This document shows, in pieces, positions 1 to 6,675 of a stretch of DNA of 9,428 bases. The translations under genes and the position numbers were made by a program. Every line of letters starts with the position of its first letter. Position 1 is the first letter of the stretch. Below the pieces are notes generated by a model. It saw nothing but the letters and a program-made list of their open reading frames with translations, ran no database searches and was not told where the DNA came from. The stretch comes from Alphaproteobacteria bacterium (GTDB lineage Bacteria; Pseudomonadota; Alphaproteobacteria; SMXP01), in NCBI GenBank assembly GCA_004356335.1, contig SMXP01000127.1, positions 1 through 9,428 on the forward strand, in the 5' to 3' direction.

Positions 1-786
1 CGTCCCGTTGGCGGCGCGGTCAACCGTGAGACTTTTCTTTTCACCGTCATTGGTGAAATTGACAGTATATTTGTCCTTCACCCGTTCAATGGCCGTCACT
101 GTCACATCTGTCAGGATATCAATACCCAAATCTTCAGTTGCTTTATGAAGTTGCGCCACAGCGTCCACATCTAATCGTGGCAGAAGACGGGGCATCGCCT
201 CTAGAATGGTGACCTTAGTCCCAGCGCGGGCAAAGACGTGCGCGAATTCGAGAGCAATGACACCGCCACCGATAAAGACAAGCGTGTCGGGCAGGGTTGG
301 ATTTTCAAGAATGTCGTCGCTAGTGATCAGATGTTCCGAGCCCGGAATAGAGAGTTGGCGCGGTCTGGAACCCGTCGCGATCACAATTTTGTCCGCCTCG
401 ATCGACTTACCGCCAATTTCAAGTGTATTGGTGCCGATAAATTTCGCTTGGCCACGCACAAGATCAATGCCTCTTGATTCTAGGCTTTTGGCGAATTCAT
501 CCGGCACACCGTCAACGAAAGTGCGCTCGCGGGCGATGAGTTTAGCCCAATCGAGCTTGGCTTCGCCGACGTCAATCTGATGTTCTGATGCCAAGCTGAT
601 TTGATGGAGCGTTTGCGCTGCTGCAACTAAAACTTTTTTCGGCACACAGCCTCTTAGCGCACAGGTTCCACCCACATCCCAGGATTCGACCACAGCAACG
701 GACTTGCCGGCTTCACGCGCGACGCCAGCGGCCGCCATTCCCGCATTGCCCGAACCTAAGACGATGACTTCATAGTGCGTTTTCAT
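1..786 (-). CDS. NAD(P)-dependent disulfide oxidoreductase (glutathione reductase / dihydrolipoamide dehydrogenase family), N-terminal part
   Basis: This is a partial gene: 262 codons are present and the reading frame runs off the left edge, so the C-terminal dimerisation domain and its catalytic His are not visible. Residues 7-21 form the FAD-binding beta-alpha-beta (VIVLGSGNAGMAAAG). The redox-active disulfide is C42/C47 in GGTCALRGCVPKK. A second dinucleotide fold at 170-182 (VFIGGGVIALEFA) ends in the acidic residue E196, which favours NAD(H) over NADP(H); that preference is an inference. The family passes electrons from NAD(P)H through FAD to a disulfide or similar acceptor in the cytoplasm. 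The ATG at 786 is preceded by AAGGA with 8 bp spacing. The gene follows the thiolase by 50 bp on the same strand and is probably the fifth gene of that transcript. Which family member it is (glutathione reductase-like, mercuric reductase-like or other) cannot be decided without the missing half. Confidence 0.9.
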   Translation of the reverse strand, partial: MKTHYEVIVLGSGNAGMAAAGVAREAGKSVAVVESWDVGGTCALRGCVPKKVLVAAAQTLHQISLASEHQIDVGEAKLDWAKLIARERTFVDGVPDEFAKSLESRGIDLVRGQAKFIGTNTLEIGGKSIEADKIVIATGSRPRQLSIPGSEHLITSDDILENPTLPDTLVFIGGGVIALEFAHVFARAGTKVTILEAMPRLLPRLDVDAVAQLHKATEDLGIDILTDVTVTAIERVKDKYTVNFTNDGEKKSLTVDRAANGT

Positions 787-836
787 GATCCAATTCCTTT
801 CCGTACGTGATGTCCATTTAGCGTTACACGATTTGT

Positions 837-2126
837 CTAAGCGGCCTCCAAAAGCGCAACTGTGCCCAAGCCGCCGTCAGCGCAAATGCTCACGATGGCA
901 CGAGTGCCTGGATCCATAGCCGCAAGTTCTTTGACGGCTTGGCTTAAGATGCGTGCGCCCGTGGCCCCGAACGGGTGGCCGATAGCTACGCTTCCGCCAT
1001 TCGGGTTGAGCCGTTCCCGTGGAAAGTCGCCAAACGTATGGGGAATGCCCACGACGTTCGATACAAAGTCGTGGCTTTCCAAAGCTTTGATATTAGAGAG
1101 CACTTGCGCGGCGAAGGCTTCGTGAATTTCCCAGAGCTTAATATCCGTGTATGAGAGTCCATGACGGGACAACAGCCTCGGGATGGCATAGGCCGGCGCC
1201 ATGAGGAGGCCCTCTTTGTGAAGATTGATCGCCGAAATTTCCCAATCGAGGAGTTTAACTTTTGGAGTAGTGGTTGGCAGTCGATCAATCCCCTGATCCG
1301 TGGCGACCCAAATGCCTGCGGCGCCATCCGTAAGGGGCGAGGAATTGCCGGCAGTGAGGGTGCCGTGGCCGCTTGTCCGGTCAAATACAGGCGGTAATGT
1401 TCTGAGTTTTTCGTTCGATGTGTCGCGCCGCGGGATGGTGTCATGTGTCAAGTCACCGAACGGCACAATCAAATCGTCGAAGAAGCCTTGATCCTGTCCT
1501 GCGATCGCATTGCGATGGCTTGCGAGCGCCAATTTGTCTTGGTCTTCGCGTGCAATGTTCCAGGTCCTTGCCATTTCTTCCGTATGTTCGCCCATGCTCT
1601 TGCCGGTAGTGCGGTTGGCAATTTTTGGAACAAGAAGACCAATGTGTCTAAACGGGAGGGAGGCGCTCGCGCGCAGACGGCTTGATAGATCTTTCGATGT
1701 CTGCACGCGCTTCAGCCAATCAGACAGTCCTTGACTGAGGCCAACTTGGACGCGAGACATGCTTTCGACACCGCCTGCCAGTGCCAAATCGCGTACGCCG
1801 TGTTTCAACATGCCAGCCGATTCAAACACAGCGATCATGCTCGTGCTGCACGCCAGCGCCGTTGAGAATGCCGGGATCGATTGATCTAATCCGCCGTCAA
1901 TCAAGACCTCGCGTGCGATGTTGCTGTAAGCAAGATTGGGCGCCACCATCCCCCAAGTGATGAAATCGAGCCTGGAGCCGCTGTTAAGCTGCTCACTCAT
2001 GGCCTGCACCACAGGGATAGAAAGAGAGATCGCGTCTTCGGTGGCATACGCTCCGTCGGCCTTGGCGAATGGCGTGCGCAATCCGGAGGCGAGCCAGATG
2101 GTGTCAGTCTTGCCAGAATTCAACAT
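837..2126 (-). CDS. 3-ketoacyl-CoA thiolase, FadI type
   Basis: This is a complete thiolase of 429 residues that cleaves or forms 3-ketoacyl-CoA in the cytoplasm. All expected catalytic elements are visible: the nucleophilic Cys93 in STALACSTSMIA, His335 in the HEAF motif, His384 in NGGSVAIGHPFGATGAR, and Cys415 in CADGGLG. The HEAFAAQ stretch followed by SNIKAL and the overall length resemble the FadI / trifunctional beta-subunit group (about 436 residues in E. coli) more than short biosynthetic thiolases (about 390). No FadJ-like partner lies in the window. I chose the ATG at 2126 because GGAG (2133-2136) sits 6 bp upstream; an in-frame ATG at 2138 would put that sequence inside the gene. 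It lies 51 bp after the PPOx gene and 50 bp before the disulfide reductase on the same strand, which suggests co-transcription. Its substrate is unknown. A role in degrading the product of the neighbouring hydrolases and dehydrogenase is only a guess. Confidence 0.92.
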   Translation of the reverse strand: MLNSGKTDTIWLASGLRTPFAKADGAYATEDAISLSIPVVQAMSEQLNSGSRLDFITWGMVAPNLAYSNIAREVLIDGGLDQSIPAFSTALACSTSMIAVFESAGMLKHGVRDLALAGGVESMSRVQVGLSQGLSDWLKRVQTSKDLSSRLRASASLPFRHIGLLVPKIANRTTGKSMGEHTEEMARTWNIAREDQDKLALASHRNAIAGQDQGFFDDLIVPFGDLTHDTIPRRDTSNEKLRTLPPVFDRTSGHGTLTAGNSSPLTDGAAGIWVATDQGIDRLPTTTPKVKLLDWEISAINLHKEGLLMAPAYAIPRLLSRHGLSYTDIKLWEIHEAFAAQVLSNIKALESHDFVSNVVGIPHTFGDFPRERLNPNGGSVAIGHPFGATGARILSQAVKELAAMDPGTRAIVSICADGGLGTVALLEAA

Positions 2127-2177
2127 CACGATCTCCATGAACCGTTACTCGGCCGCGGGTATTCGAACAAATGAGGA

Positions 2178-2810
2178 TCATCCATCTGGGTTATCCGATA
2201 GATCGAGCCGTCGCTTTAGTTCAATATTTTCGGCTTCGAGTTCACCTATTCGTTTTTTGACGTCAACTAGTTGTTCTGCAATGTCCGCCTCGGTGAAGCG
2301 TGGTTCGATATGTTGAGGGCAGTTGACATCCCAGGCTTCGATCGTGAAAACGATGACGCGCTCCGGAATGGCGGCATATTCATTGTCGGTTACCTTCTTA
2401 AGAAGTTCCTCATTGTCATCCACCACTCTAGCTCGACCCCAGACTTTGATTCGCCGTCGCTTTGGGTAATCCATAAGAAAGATGAAGGCCTGCTCATTGT
2501 CGGAAAGATTGCCGAGTGTGATGTATTGCTGGTTGCCCCCGAAATCGGCGAAGGCAAGCGTGTGTTCATCCAGTACTTTTAGAAATCCCTTAGGGCCGCC
2601 GCGGTGCTGAATATAGGGTTGGCCTTGTGCATTGGTTGTTCCTAGATAAAAGGAATCCCTTTCCGCTATGAAATCTTTGAGCCTCTCGTCGACGGCGCTT
2701 TTCCAACCCCGGCCTTGCTCCATGCGCGCGTAACCATCGCGCGAACCACGTGCGGTCTGCTGAGTCTTGACCGCGGGGGTAAAGGCAATGTCACTGACAT
2801 GTTGATTCAT
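2178..2810 (-). CDS. Pyridoxamine 5'-phosphate oxidase-family (FMN-binding split-barrel) protein with C-terminal coiled coil
   Basis: The protein has 210 residues. The core reads as a PPOx split barrel: RDSFYLGTTNAQGQPYIQHR, then GFLKVLDEHTLAFADFGG, NQQYITLGNLSDN, AFIFLMDY and RRRIKVWGRARVV, ending in the family block EAWDVNCPQHI. Members bind flavin (FMN or F420) and most are uncharacterised; this group is annotated only as PPOx-family and is not PdxH. After the barrel, about 30 residues (IAEQLVDVKKRIGELEAENIELKRRL) show a heptad pattern of I/L/V, so a short C-terminal coiled coil for oligomerisation is likely. The ATG at 2810 has AGGAG about 9 bp upstream. The gene is 38 bp downstream of the DUF1348 gene and 51 bp upstream of the thiolase on the same strand. 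The function is probably flavin-linked redox or detoxification, but the substrate is not readable. Confidence 0.88.
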   Translation of the reverse strand: MNQHVSDIAFTPAVKTQQTARGSRDGYARMEQGRGWKSAVDERLKDFIAERDSFYLGTTNAQGQPYIQHRGGPKGFLKVLDEHTLAFADFGGNQQYITLGNLSDNEQAFIFLMDYPKRRRIKVWGRARVVDDNEELLKKVTDNEYAAIPERVIVFTIEAWDVNCPQHIEPRFTEADIAEQLVDVKKRIGELEAENIELKRRLDLSDNPDG

Positions 2811-2848
2811 AATTTCGTTCTCCTAAAAACTCAGATCGTGCGCATCCA

Positions 2849-3259
2849 CTAAAAAATTCGTCTCTCGGGTTCCTTGATGGGAATGTCATTGGCGCTCATG
2901 TCACGACGGTGCATCAGACCATCCTCATCGAATTCCCAGTGCTCGTTGCCGTGTGTGCGAAACCATTGGCCATCCGCGTCATGCCATTCATATTCAAAGC
3001 GAACAGAGATTCGGTTTTCCGTGTAAGCCCACAACTCTTTCATCAGTCGATAATCCAGTTCTTTCTTCCACTTGCGCTTTAGAAACTCTTTGATGTTTTC
3101 GCGCCCTGAGAAAAACTCGTCTCGATTTCGCCATTGAGACTCTTGGCTGTAGGCCATTGCGATACGTTCCGGATTTCGGCTATTCCAGGCATCCTCAGCC
3201 GCTTTAACCTTGAGTCGGGCGGTCTCTTCAGTGAAGGGCGGCTTGAGTGTCTGTGACAT
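2849..3259 (-). CDS. DUF1348 / nuclear transport factor 2 (SnoaL-like) family protein
   Basis: This is a small cytoplasmic protein of 136 residues. It opens with an acidic helix (ETARLKVKAAEDAWNSRNPERIAMAYS) typical of NTF2-like cone folds. The following blocks are characteristic of DUF1348: QWRNRDEFFSGRENIKEFL, KKELDYRLMKELWAYTENRISVRFEYEWHDADGQW and GNEHWEFDEDGLMHRRDMSANDIPI. The NTF2-like fold forms a pocket used by some relatives for isomerase, hydrolase or binding roles, but DUF1348 proteins have no established activity. The start at 3259 has GGAG 9 bp upstream. It is the first gene after the double-hairpin element that separates it from the isochorismatase-like gene, so its expression could depend on read-through of that structure. 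It is probably co-transcribed with the PPOx gene 38 bp further on. Confidence 0.88.
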   Translation of the reverse strand: MSQTLKPPFTEETARLKVKAAEDAWNSRNPERIAMAYSQESQWRNRDEFFSGRENIKEFLKRKWKKELDYRLMKELWAYTENRISVRFEYEWHDADGQWFRTHGNEHWEFDEDGLMHRRDMSANDIPIKEPERRIF

Positions 3260-3281
3260 CTAAGATTCTCCGGGGTTGGGT

Positions 3282-3344
3282 CAGCCCGAGCCGGGGGGAG
3301 CTCGGGCTGCCCAGGTCATCCCGCCTCTGGGGGCAAGAGGCGGG
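3282..3344 (-). repeat. Double-hairpin intercistronic repeat, copy 1
   Basis: In the sense of the minus-strand transcript this element holds two perfect stem-loops joined by the 10-nt linker ATGACCTGGG. The first stem pairs 3336-3344 with 3320-3328 (9 bp) around a 7-nt loop TGCCCCC. The second pairs 3300-3309 with 3282-3291 (10 bp) around an 8-nt loop TCCCCCCG. It begins 7 bp after the isochorismatase-like stop codon and ends 22 bp before the DUF1348 start. No T-run follows, so it does not look like a standard intrinsic terminator. A second copy lies at 8981-9040 in the equivalent position behind the lipoprotein hydrolase gene. Possible roles are mRNA 3'-end stabilisation, partial attenuation between genes, or a protein or sRNA target at the C-rich loops. 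Confidence 0.85.
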
Positions 3345-3351
3345 CGAGGGA

Positions 3352-4140
3352 TTAGTCGAGATAGGCTGTCTGGATTGCCGTCACGGTTTCATGCGTCGTT
3401 CCAACGTGGTTGGCAATCATGCGAAAATTAGTGAGTGCAGCAGCGTATCCATCAAGGCCGGGCAATTGAGCAGCGGCGGTCGCATCTGTTACCACTAACA
3501 CTTCAAAACCCTGTTCGGCGAGTTCGCGCATATGTGATTCTGTGCACAGATTGGCCGACATTCCCGCCAGGATCACTTTGCTAATACCGGCCTTGCGAAG
3601 CTGTAAGACGAGATCATTGGTTTCCGGTCCAAAGACTTTATGAGGGCTCGTCACGACGGTTTCTCCGTCCTGAATGTAAGGCTTGTATTGCGCCAACCAA
3701 TCGGCACCTGAGCCTTCAAAGCCCTCTACGGAGAGGGGGCCGGTTCGGTCAAACATGCCCATTGCATGCATCGCGGCTTCCAATGCCCCTTCCATCTTCC
3801 ATTTGTGATCATGGGGATAATAGTAATGAGGTGAGACAAAAACGGGCATGCCGACGGTTTTGGCCGTCTGGAATAACGTGTCGATGTGCTCGACAGTGCC
3901 GTTTTCAACGACGTTTTTTCCAACCAGGCCCCATGTGACACCATCGGGACTTAGAAAATCATTCTGCGGGTCGGTGACCAAAAGCGCGGTCTGACCGGGG
4001 ACGATCGTCATTCCCGGGTCCGGTAGACCGTCATCGGCTCGGGCAAGTAAGATCAACAATAGAGAAACGAAAACAGTGAATGTCGTGAAAACGACTAGTT
4101 GGGCTGCCTGCGATCTAAGAGAATTAAGGGTGCGGGTCAT
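3352..4140 (-). CDS. Exported isochorismatase-like cysteine hydrolase
   Basis: The protein has 262 residues with an isochorismatase-fold hydrolase domain from about residue 45. The family's catalytic triad is visible: Asp57 in LLVTDPQNDF, Lys168 in SPHKVFGPE and Cys199 in AGMSANLCTESH. Family members hydrolyse amides, ureas or vinyl ethers through a cysteine thioester; this one lacks features that would fix a substrate. Unusually for the family, it begins with a Sec-type signal: basic residues R3 and R9, a hydrophobic core at about 15-32, and the site ARA|DD near residue 35. It is therefore probably periplasmic, or anchored if uncleaved. I chose the ATG at 4140 because GGAGG (4146-4150) lies 5 bp upstream; a longer TTG-initiated frame at 4188 would start at the promoter's predicted -10. 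The promoter cassette at 4174-4243 drives it, and the double hairpin at 3282-3344 follows it. Confidence 0.92.
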   Translation of the reverse strand: MTRTLNSLRSQAAQLVVFTTFTVFVSLLLILLARADDGLPDPGMTIVPGQTALLVTDPQNDFLSPDGVTWGLVGKNVVENGTVEHIDTLFQTAKTVGMPVFVSPHYYYPHDHKWKMEGALEAAMHAMGMFDRTGPLSVEGFEGSGADWLAQYKPYIQDGETVVTSPHKVFGPETNDLVLQLRKAGISKVILAGMSANLCTESHMRELAEQGFEVLVVTDATAAAQLPGLDGYAAALTNFRMIANHVGTTHETVTAIQTAYLD

Positions 4141-4173
4141 TTCTTCCTCCAATAGGACGTCTGAATAAGGGGG

Positions 4174-4243
4174 CATCAATGGCGCCAAAGGTAGCGACCC
4201 TTTTGGAGTGCGTGAATTAGGTCTTGTACGTACGTAGAATTAC
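4174..4243 (-). promoter_or_regulatory. Promoter cassette, copy 1 (upstream of the isochorismatase-like gene)
   Basis: Read on the minus strand, the upstream box GTAATTCTACGTACGTA (4227-4243) contains the 10-bp palindrome TACGTACGTA (4227-4236). Ten bp later comes a -35-like TTCACG (4211-4216), then a 17-bp spacer and a -10-like TACCTT (4188-4193), followed directly by TGGCGCCAT. The start of transcription would be near 4181. TAATTC occurs twice in direct orientation, 23 bp apart, flanking the palindrome. The -35 and -10 match the sigma-70 consensus poorly, as expected for an activator-dependent promoter. Two further copies at 5157-5226 and 7823-7887 keep all spacings. The distance from the -10 to the ATG equals that of copy 2. 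Confidence 0.82.
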
Positions 4244-4346
4244 GGACGCGGACCGATTAACGGCCTGGATCCGACGGGCAAACTTTAGGAACGAGTGCGG
4301 AAATCTCTCAGCGTAACCGCAAGGAAGTACTTAGGTTGTTTGTTGA

Positions 4347-5123
4347 CTAGTTGCGGCCAGCCATGACGCCGCCATCCACATCCCAAATGGCGCCCGTGAC
4401 CCAGTCAGAATCATCCGACAAGAGGAAATCGATGGTCTTGGCGACGTCCTGCACGCGGCCAACGCGACCGATGGGATGGAAATCGTTGAAACCGCTGGTC
4501 AGTGCGTCTTCTATCTCGCTCGGGTCGATGAAAGAGCCATAGATTGGGGTCACAACCACCGCCGGTGAAACGGCGTTTACGCGAATACCGTAGTCGGCGA
4601 GCTCCATGGCGAGATGTTGGGTCATGGAATGGAGGCCTGCCTTCGCAATGGAATAGGCCGATGATGGCGTTGCCTTGATGGCCTGTTTGGCCCACATGGA
4701 GCCGATATTGACGATCGACCCTCCTCCGTTGGCTCTCATGTTCTGGGCTACGACCTGGGTTATGAAAAAGAACGCTCTGTTGATCCCGAGGTATTTGTCG
4801 TAGTCGGCCTTGACATGTTCCAGGAAGGACAACGGTTTGAAGACGCCGGCCGCGTTGACGAGGTGCTTGATATGTCGGCGCTCGGCGTGAAGTTGGGTGA
4901 TAAAGGTATCGATTGCGGCCTCGTCGTACAAATCGACGACAACTGTTTCGATGGTACCGCCTGCTGCTTTGGTCAAGTCCGTCTTGGCTTGGTCCAATTT
5001 TGCTGGATCACGGGAAAGCAGGATAAGGTCCAAGCCGCGTGCGCGAATGCGTCGAGCTGTTTCCAAGCCCATGCCGCTGGAGCCCCCGACGATCAAGGCC
5101 ACGGGATTGCTGGAACTGGTCAT
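4347..5123 (-). CDS. Short-chain dehydrogenase/reductase (SDR), classical type
   Basis: This is a complete classical SDR of 258 residues, a cytoplasmic NAD(P)-dependent alcohol/ketone oxidoreductase. The cofactor motif GGSSGMG spans residues 13-19, Asp64 caps the adenine pocket, and NAAG lies at 90-93. The catalytic tetrad Asn115, Ser142, Tyr157 and Lys161 (YSIAK) is intact. Arg38 after the second beta-strand (LLSRD) hints at NADP(H) preference, which is an inference. The C-terminal part (RVQDVAKTIDFLLSDDSDWVTGAIWDVDGG) is typical of FabG-like members, but the substrate cannot be assigned. The ATG at 5123 has GGAG 7 bp upstream; a longer TTG frame from 5171 would begin in the promoter. It has its own promoter cassette (5157-5226). 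No terminator is visible between its stop and the next promoter cassette, so read-through into the isochorismatase-like gene is possible. Confidence 0.92.
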   Translation of the reverse strand: MTSSSNPVALIVGGSSGMGLETARRIRARGLDLILLSRDPAKLDQAKTDLTKAAGGTIETVVVDLYDEAAIDTFITQLHAERRHIKHLVNAAGVFKPLSFLEHVKADYDKYLGINRAFFFITQVVAQNMRANGGGSIVNIGSMWAKQAIKATPSSAYSIAKAGLHSMTQHLAMELADYGIRVNAVSPAVVVTPIYGSFIDPSEIEDALTSGFNDFHPIGRVGRVQDVAKTIDFLLSDDSDWVTGAIWDVDGGVMAGRN

Positions 5124-5156
5124 TTTCGTTCTCCGATGCTGCGTTTGAATAAAGGA

Positions 5157-5226
5157 CATCAATGGCGCCAAAGGTAGCGACCGTCGGAGGCGGCGTGAAT
5201 TAGGTGTTGTACGTACGTAGAATTAC
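5157..5226 (-). promoter_or_regulatory. Promoter cassette, copy 2 (upstream of the SDR gene)
   Basis: On the minus strand, GTAATTCTACGTACGTA (5210-5226) is followed after 10 bp by TTCACG (5194-5199), a 17-bp spacer and TACCTT (5171-5176). TGGCGCCATTGATG then continues exactly as in copy 1. The similarity with copy 1 continues into the leader (TTTATTCAAACG here, CTTATTCAGACG there). The distance from the -10 to the ATG is identical in the two units. Predicted transcription starts near 5164. Confidence 0.82.
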
Positions 5227-5493
5227 AGATCCGCTTGTGGGGAAATTGTTTTAACCCAACGCATCATTGACAGCGCCAAGCGATCGCGTCACGAAACACA
5301 GAGCGCCCGTCGACCCTAGTTCCAGCAAATTGCACGGCCGATAGAAGTGGATTAATTTCGAAGACAGGCGGTCACAACACTAGGCTCCATAGCTACTTGC
5401 AACTACCATTATCGGGCGTATGCATTTAACATGGCGCCAGAAAGTCCACCCCAGCAAGAAGATTTTCAGAGTGTTTACTCTAAAGAGGGAGTC
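5227..5493. other. Divergent intergenic region upstream of the histidine kinase
   Basis: This gap separates the SDR promoter cassette (minus) from the kinase gene (plus). I see no coding frame, no tRNA and no copy of the TACGTACGTA box facing the kinase. A weak promoter candidate is TTGCAA (5397-5402), a 16-bp spacer and TATGCA (5419-5424). The octamer TGGCGCCA, which abuts the -10 in the promoter cassettes, recurs at 5432-5439, but its register relative to this candidate -10 differs. An in-frame ATG at 5431 lacks a Shine-Dalgarno sequence, so 5431-5493 is treated as leader. Confidence 0.45.
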
Positions 5494-6675
5494 ATGACAG
5501 GGAATAGCAAAGGGCCACGCGACACCGAGCCACTTCCCGGTTTTAGTGATCTAATCCTTGCCGCATCAGGTGATGGCATTTACGGCCTTGATACCCAGGG
5601 CCACACGACATTTGCCAATCCTGCAGCGGTGCGCATGTGCGGTTATACGGTGGAAGAGATGGTCGGCGCCTCTCAGCACAATCTTATCCATCATACCCGA
5701 CCGGACGGCACGCCGTATCCGAGACTGGAATGCCCCATCTACGCGGCGTTTTCAGATGGAAAGGTTCACCGCAAAAAGGACGAAGTTTTCTGGCGGAAGG
5801 ACGGCACTAGTTTCCCGGTGGAGTATGTCAGCACACCAATCTGGGACAACGGCCGTCTGATTGGCGCCGTCGTTTCGTTCCGCGACATTACGGAACGCAA
5901 GCAAGCGGAAAAGACCCTGCGGGAAAGTGAGGAGCGGCTGCGCAAGTCCCAGTCTGATCTGCATCATGTATCAAGGCTAAGTGCTATGGGTGAGATGGCT
6001 TCTGGTTTGGCGCATGAACTGAATCAACCACTGACGGCGGTGATGAATTATGTTCAGGCGGCCAAGCGCACCCTTGAAGCGAGCGACGATGTTTCGTCGG
6101 CTCAAGTCATAGATTATTTGGATAAGGGTCTCATTCAAGTTGACCGAGCCAGCAATATCATTCGAGGACTTCGCAAATTCATCAATAAAGACAATTCCGA
6201 TCGGTCATTCGAAGATATCAACGAGATCATCGAGGAAGCGAGTAAGTTGGCTTTCGCGGGGAGCGGGTTTGAAAATACTAAGTTCGAATTTCAACTCAGC
6301 AAGGGTTTTAAGCTTATCTTTGTTGATAAGGTTCAGGTTCAACAAGTCATTTTCAATTTGGTCCGTAACGGTATGGAGGCGCTCGGCGATACCAGGGACG
6401 GACATCTCGTTATTGCAACGGAGAAAACATTGGATAACTGCATCGAAGTCTTCGTTAGGGATAACGGTCCGGGCCTCGACGAAGAAATTGCAGGACGCCT
6501 ATTCCAATCCTTTGTGACCACTAAGCCGAACGGAATGGGAGTTGGATTGTCGATCTGCCAATCAATTGTCGAAGATCACGCCGGACGCCTTTGGGAAACC
6601 CGAAATCAGGACGGCGGCATGACATTCCATTTCACCTTGCCTATTGTTCTAAAGGATTCTGAAAATGGGGAGTGA
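5494..6675 (+). CDS. Soluble PAS-domain sensor histidine kinase (FixL-like transmitter)
   Basis: This 393-residue kinase has no membrane segment, so it senses in the cytoplasm. A single PAS domain spans about residues 15-133 and ends in the usual DITERKQAE linker, followed by a short coiled coil. The transmitter has the H-box GEMASGLAHELNQPL (phospho-acceptor His174), the N-box with Asn292 in NLVRNGMEAL, the G1 box RDNGPGLD, and the F/G2 region SFVTTKPNGMGVGLS. This is the FixL/DctB type of transmitter. The PAS domain carries H66-H67, then TRPDG, and C80 in ECPIY, rather than the FixL heme-PAS signature, so oxygen sensing should not be assumed. I chose ATG 5494 because AGAGG lies 5 bp upstream; an ATG at 5431 would add 21 residues but lacks a ribosome site. 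Its stop overlaps the start of the response regulator, indicating translational coupling. Confidence 0.9.
   Translation: MTGNSKGPRDTEPLPGFSDLILAASGDGIYGLDTQGHTTFANPAAVRMCGYTVEEMVGASQHNLIHHTRPDGTPYPRLECPIYAAFSDGKVHRKKDEVFWRKDGTSFPVEYVSTPIWDNGRLIGAVVSFRDITERKQAEKTLRESEERLRKSQSDLHHVSRLSAMGEMASGLAHELNQPLTAVMNYVQAAKRTLEASDDVSSAQVIDYLDKGLIQVDRASNIIRGLRKFINKDNSDRSFEDINEIIEEASKLAFAGSGFENTKFEFQLSKGFKLIFVDKVQVQQVIFNLVRNGMEALGDTRDGHLVIATEKTLDNCIEVFVRDNGPGLDEEIAGRLFQSFVTTKPNGMGVGLSICQSIVEDHAGRLWETRNQDGGMTFHFTLPIVLKDSENGE

Noticed and set aside
206..580. Plus-strand open frame of 124 codons opposite the disulfide reductase
   Set aside because: It is antisense to a gene with clear FAD, disulfide and NAD motifs, and its translation resembles no fold.
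799..808. CGTACGT between the thiolase and disulfide reductase genes, resembling the cassette core
   Set aside because: Only part of the palindrome is present, with no TAATTC flanks and no correctly spaced promoter boxes; it is taken as chance.
3282..3344. Double hairpin as an ordinary intrinsic terminator
   Set aside because: Neither copy is followed by a T-run and another gene starts within 22 bp; partial termination is not excluded.
4140..4188. TTG-initiated N-terminal extension of the isochorismatase-like protein (and the same for the SDR from 5171)
   Set aside because: The extensions start at or next to the predicted -10 and would disrupt a clear signal peptide; strong ribosome sites support the shorter starts.
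5494..5900. Kinase as a true oxygen-sensing FixL
   Set aside because: The transmitter is FixL-like, but the PAS domain lacks the FixL heme-binding signature.
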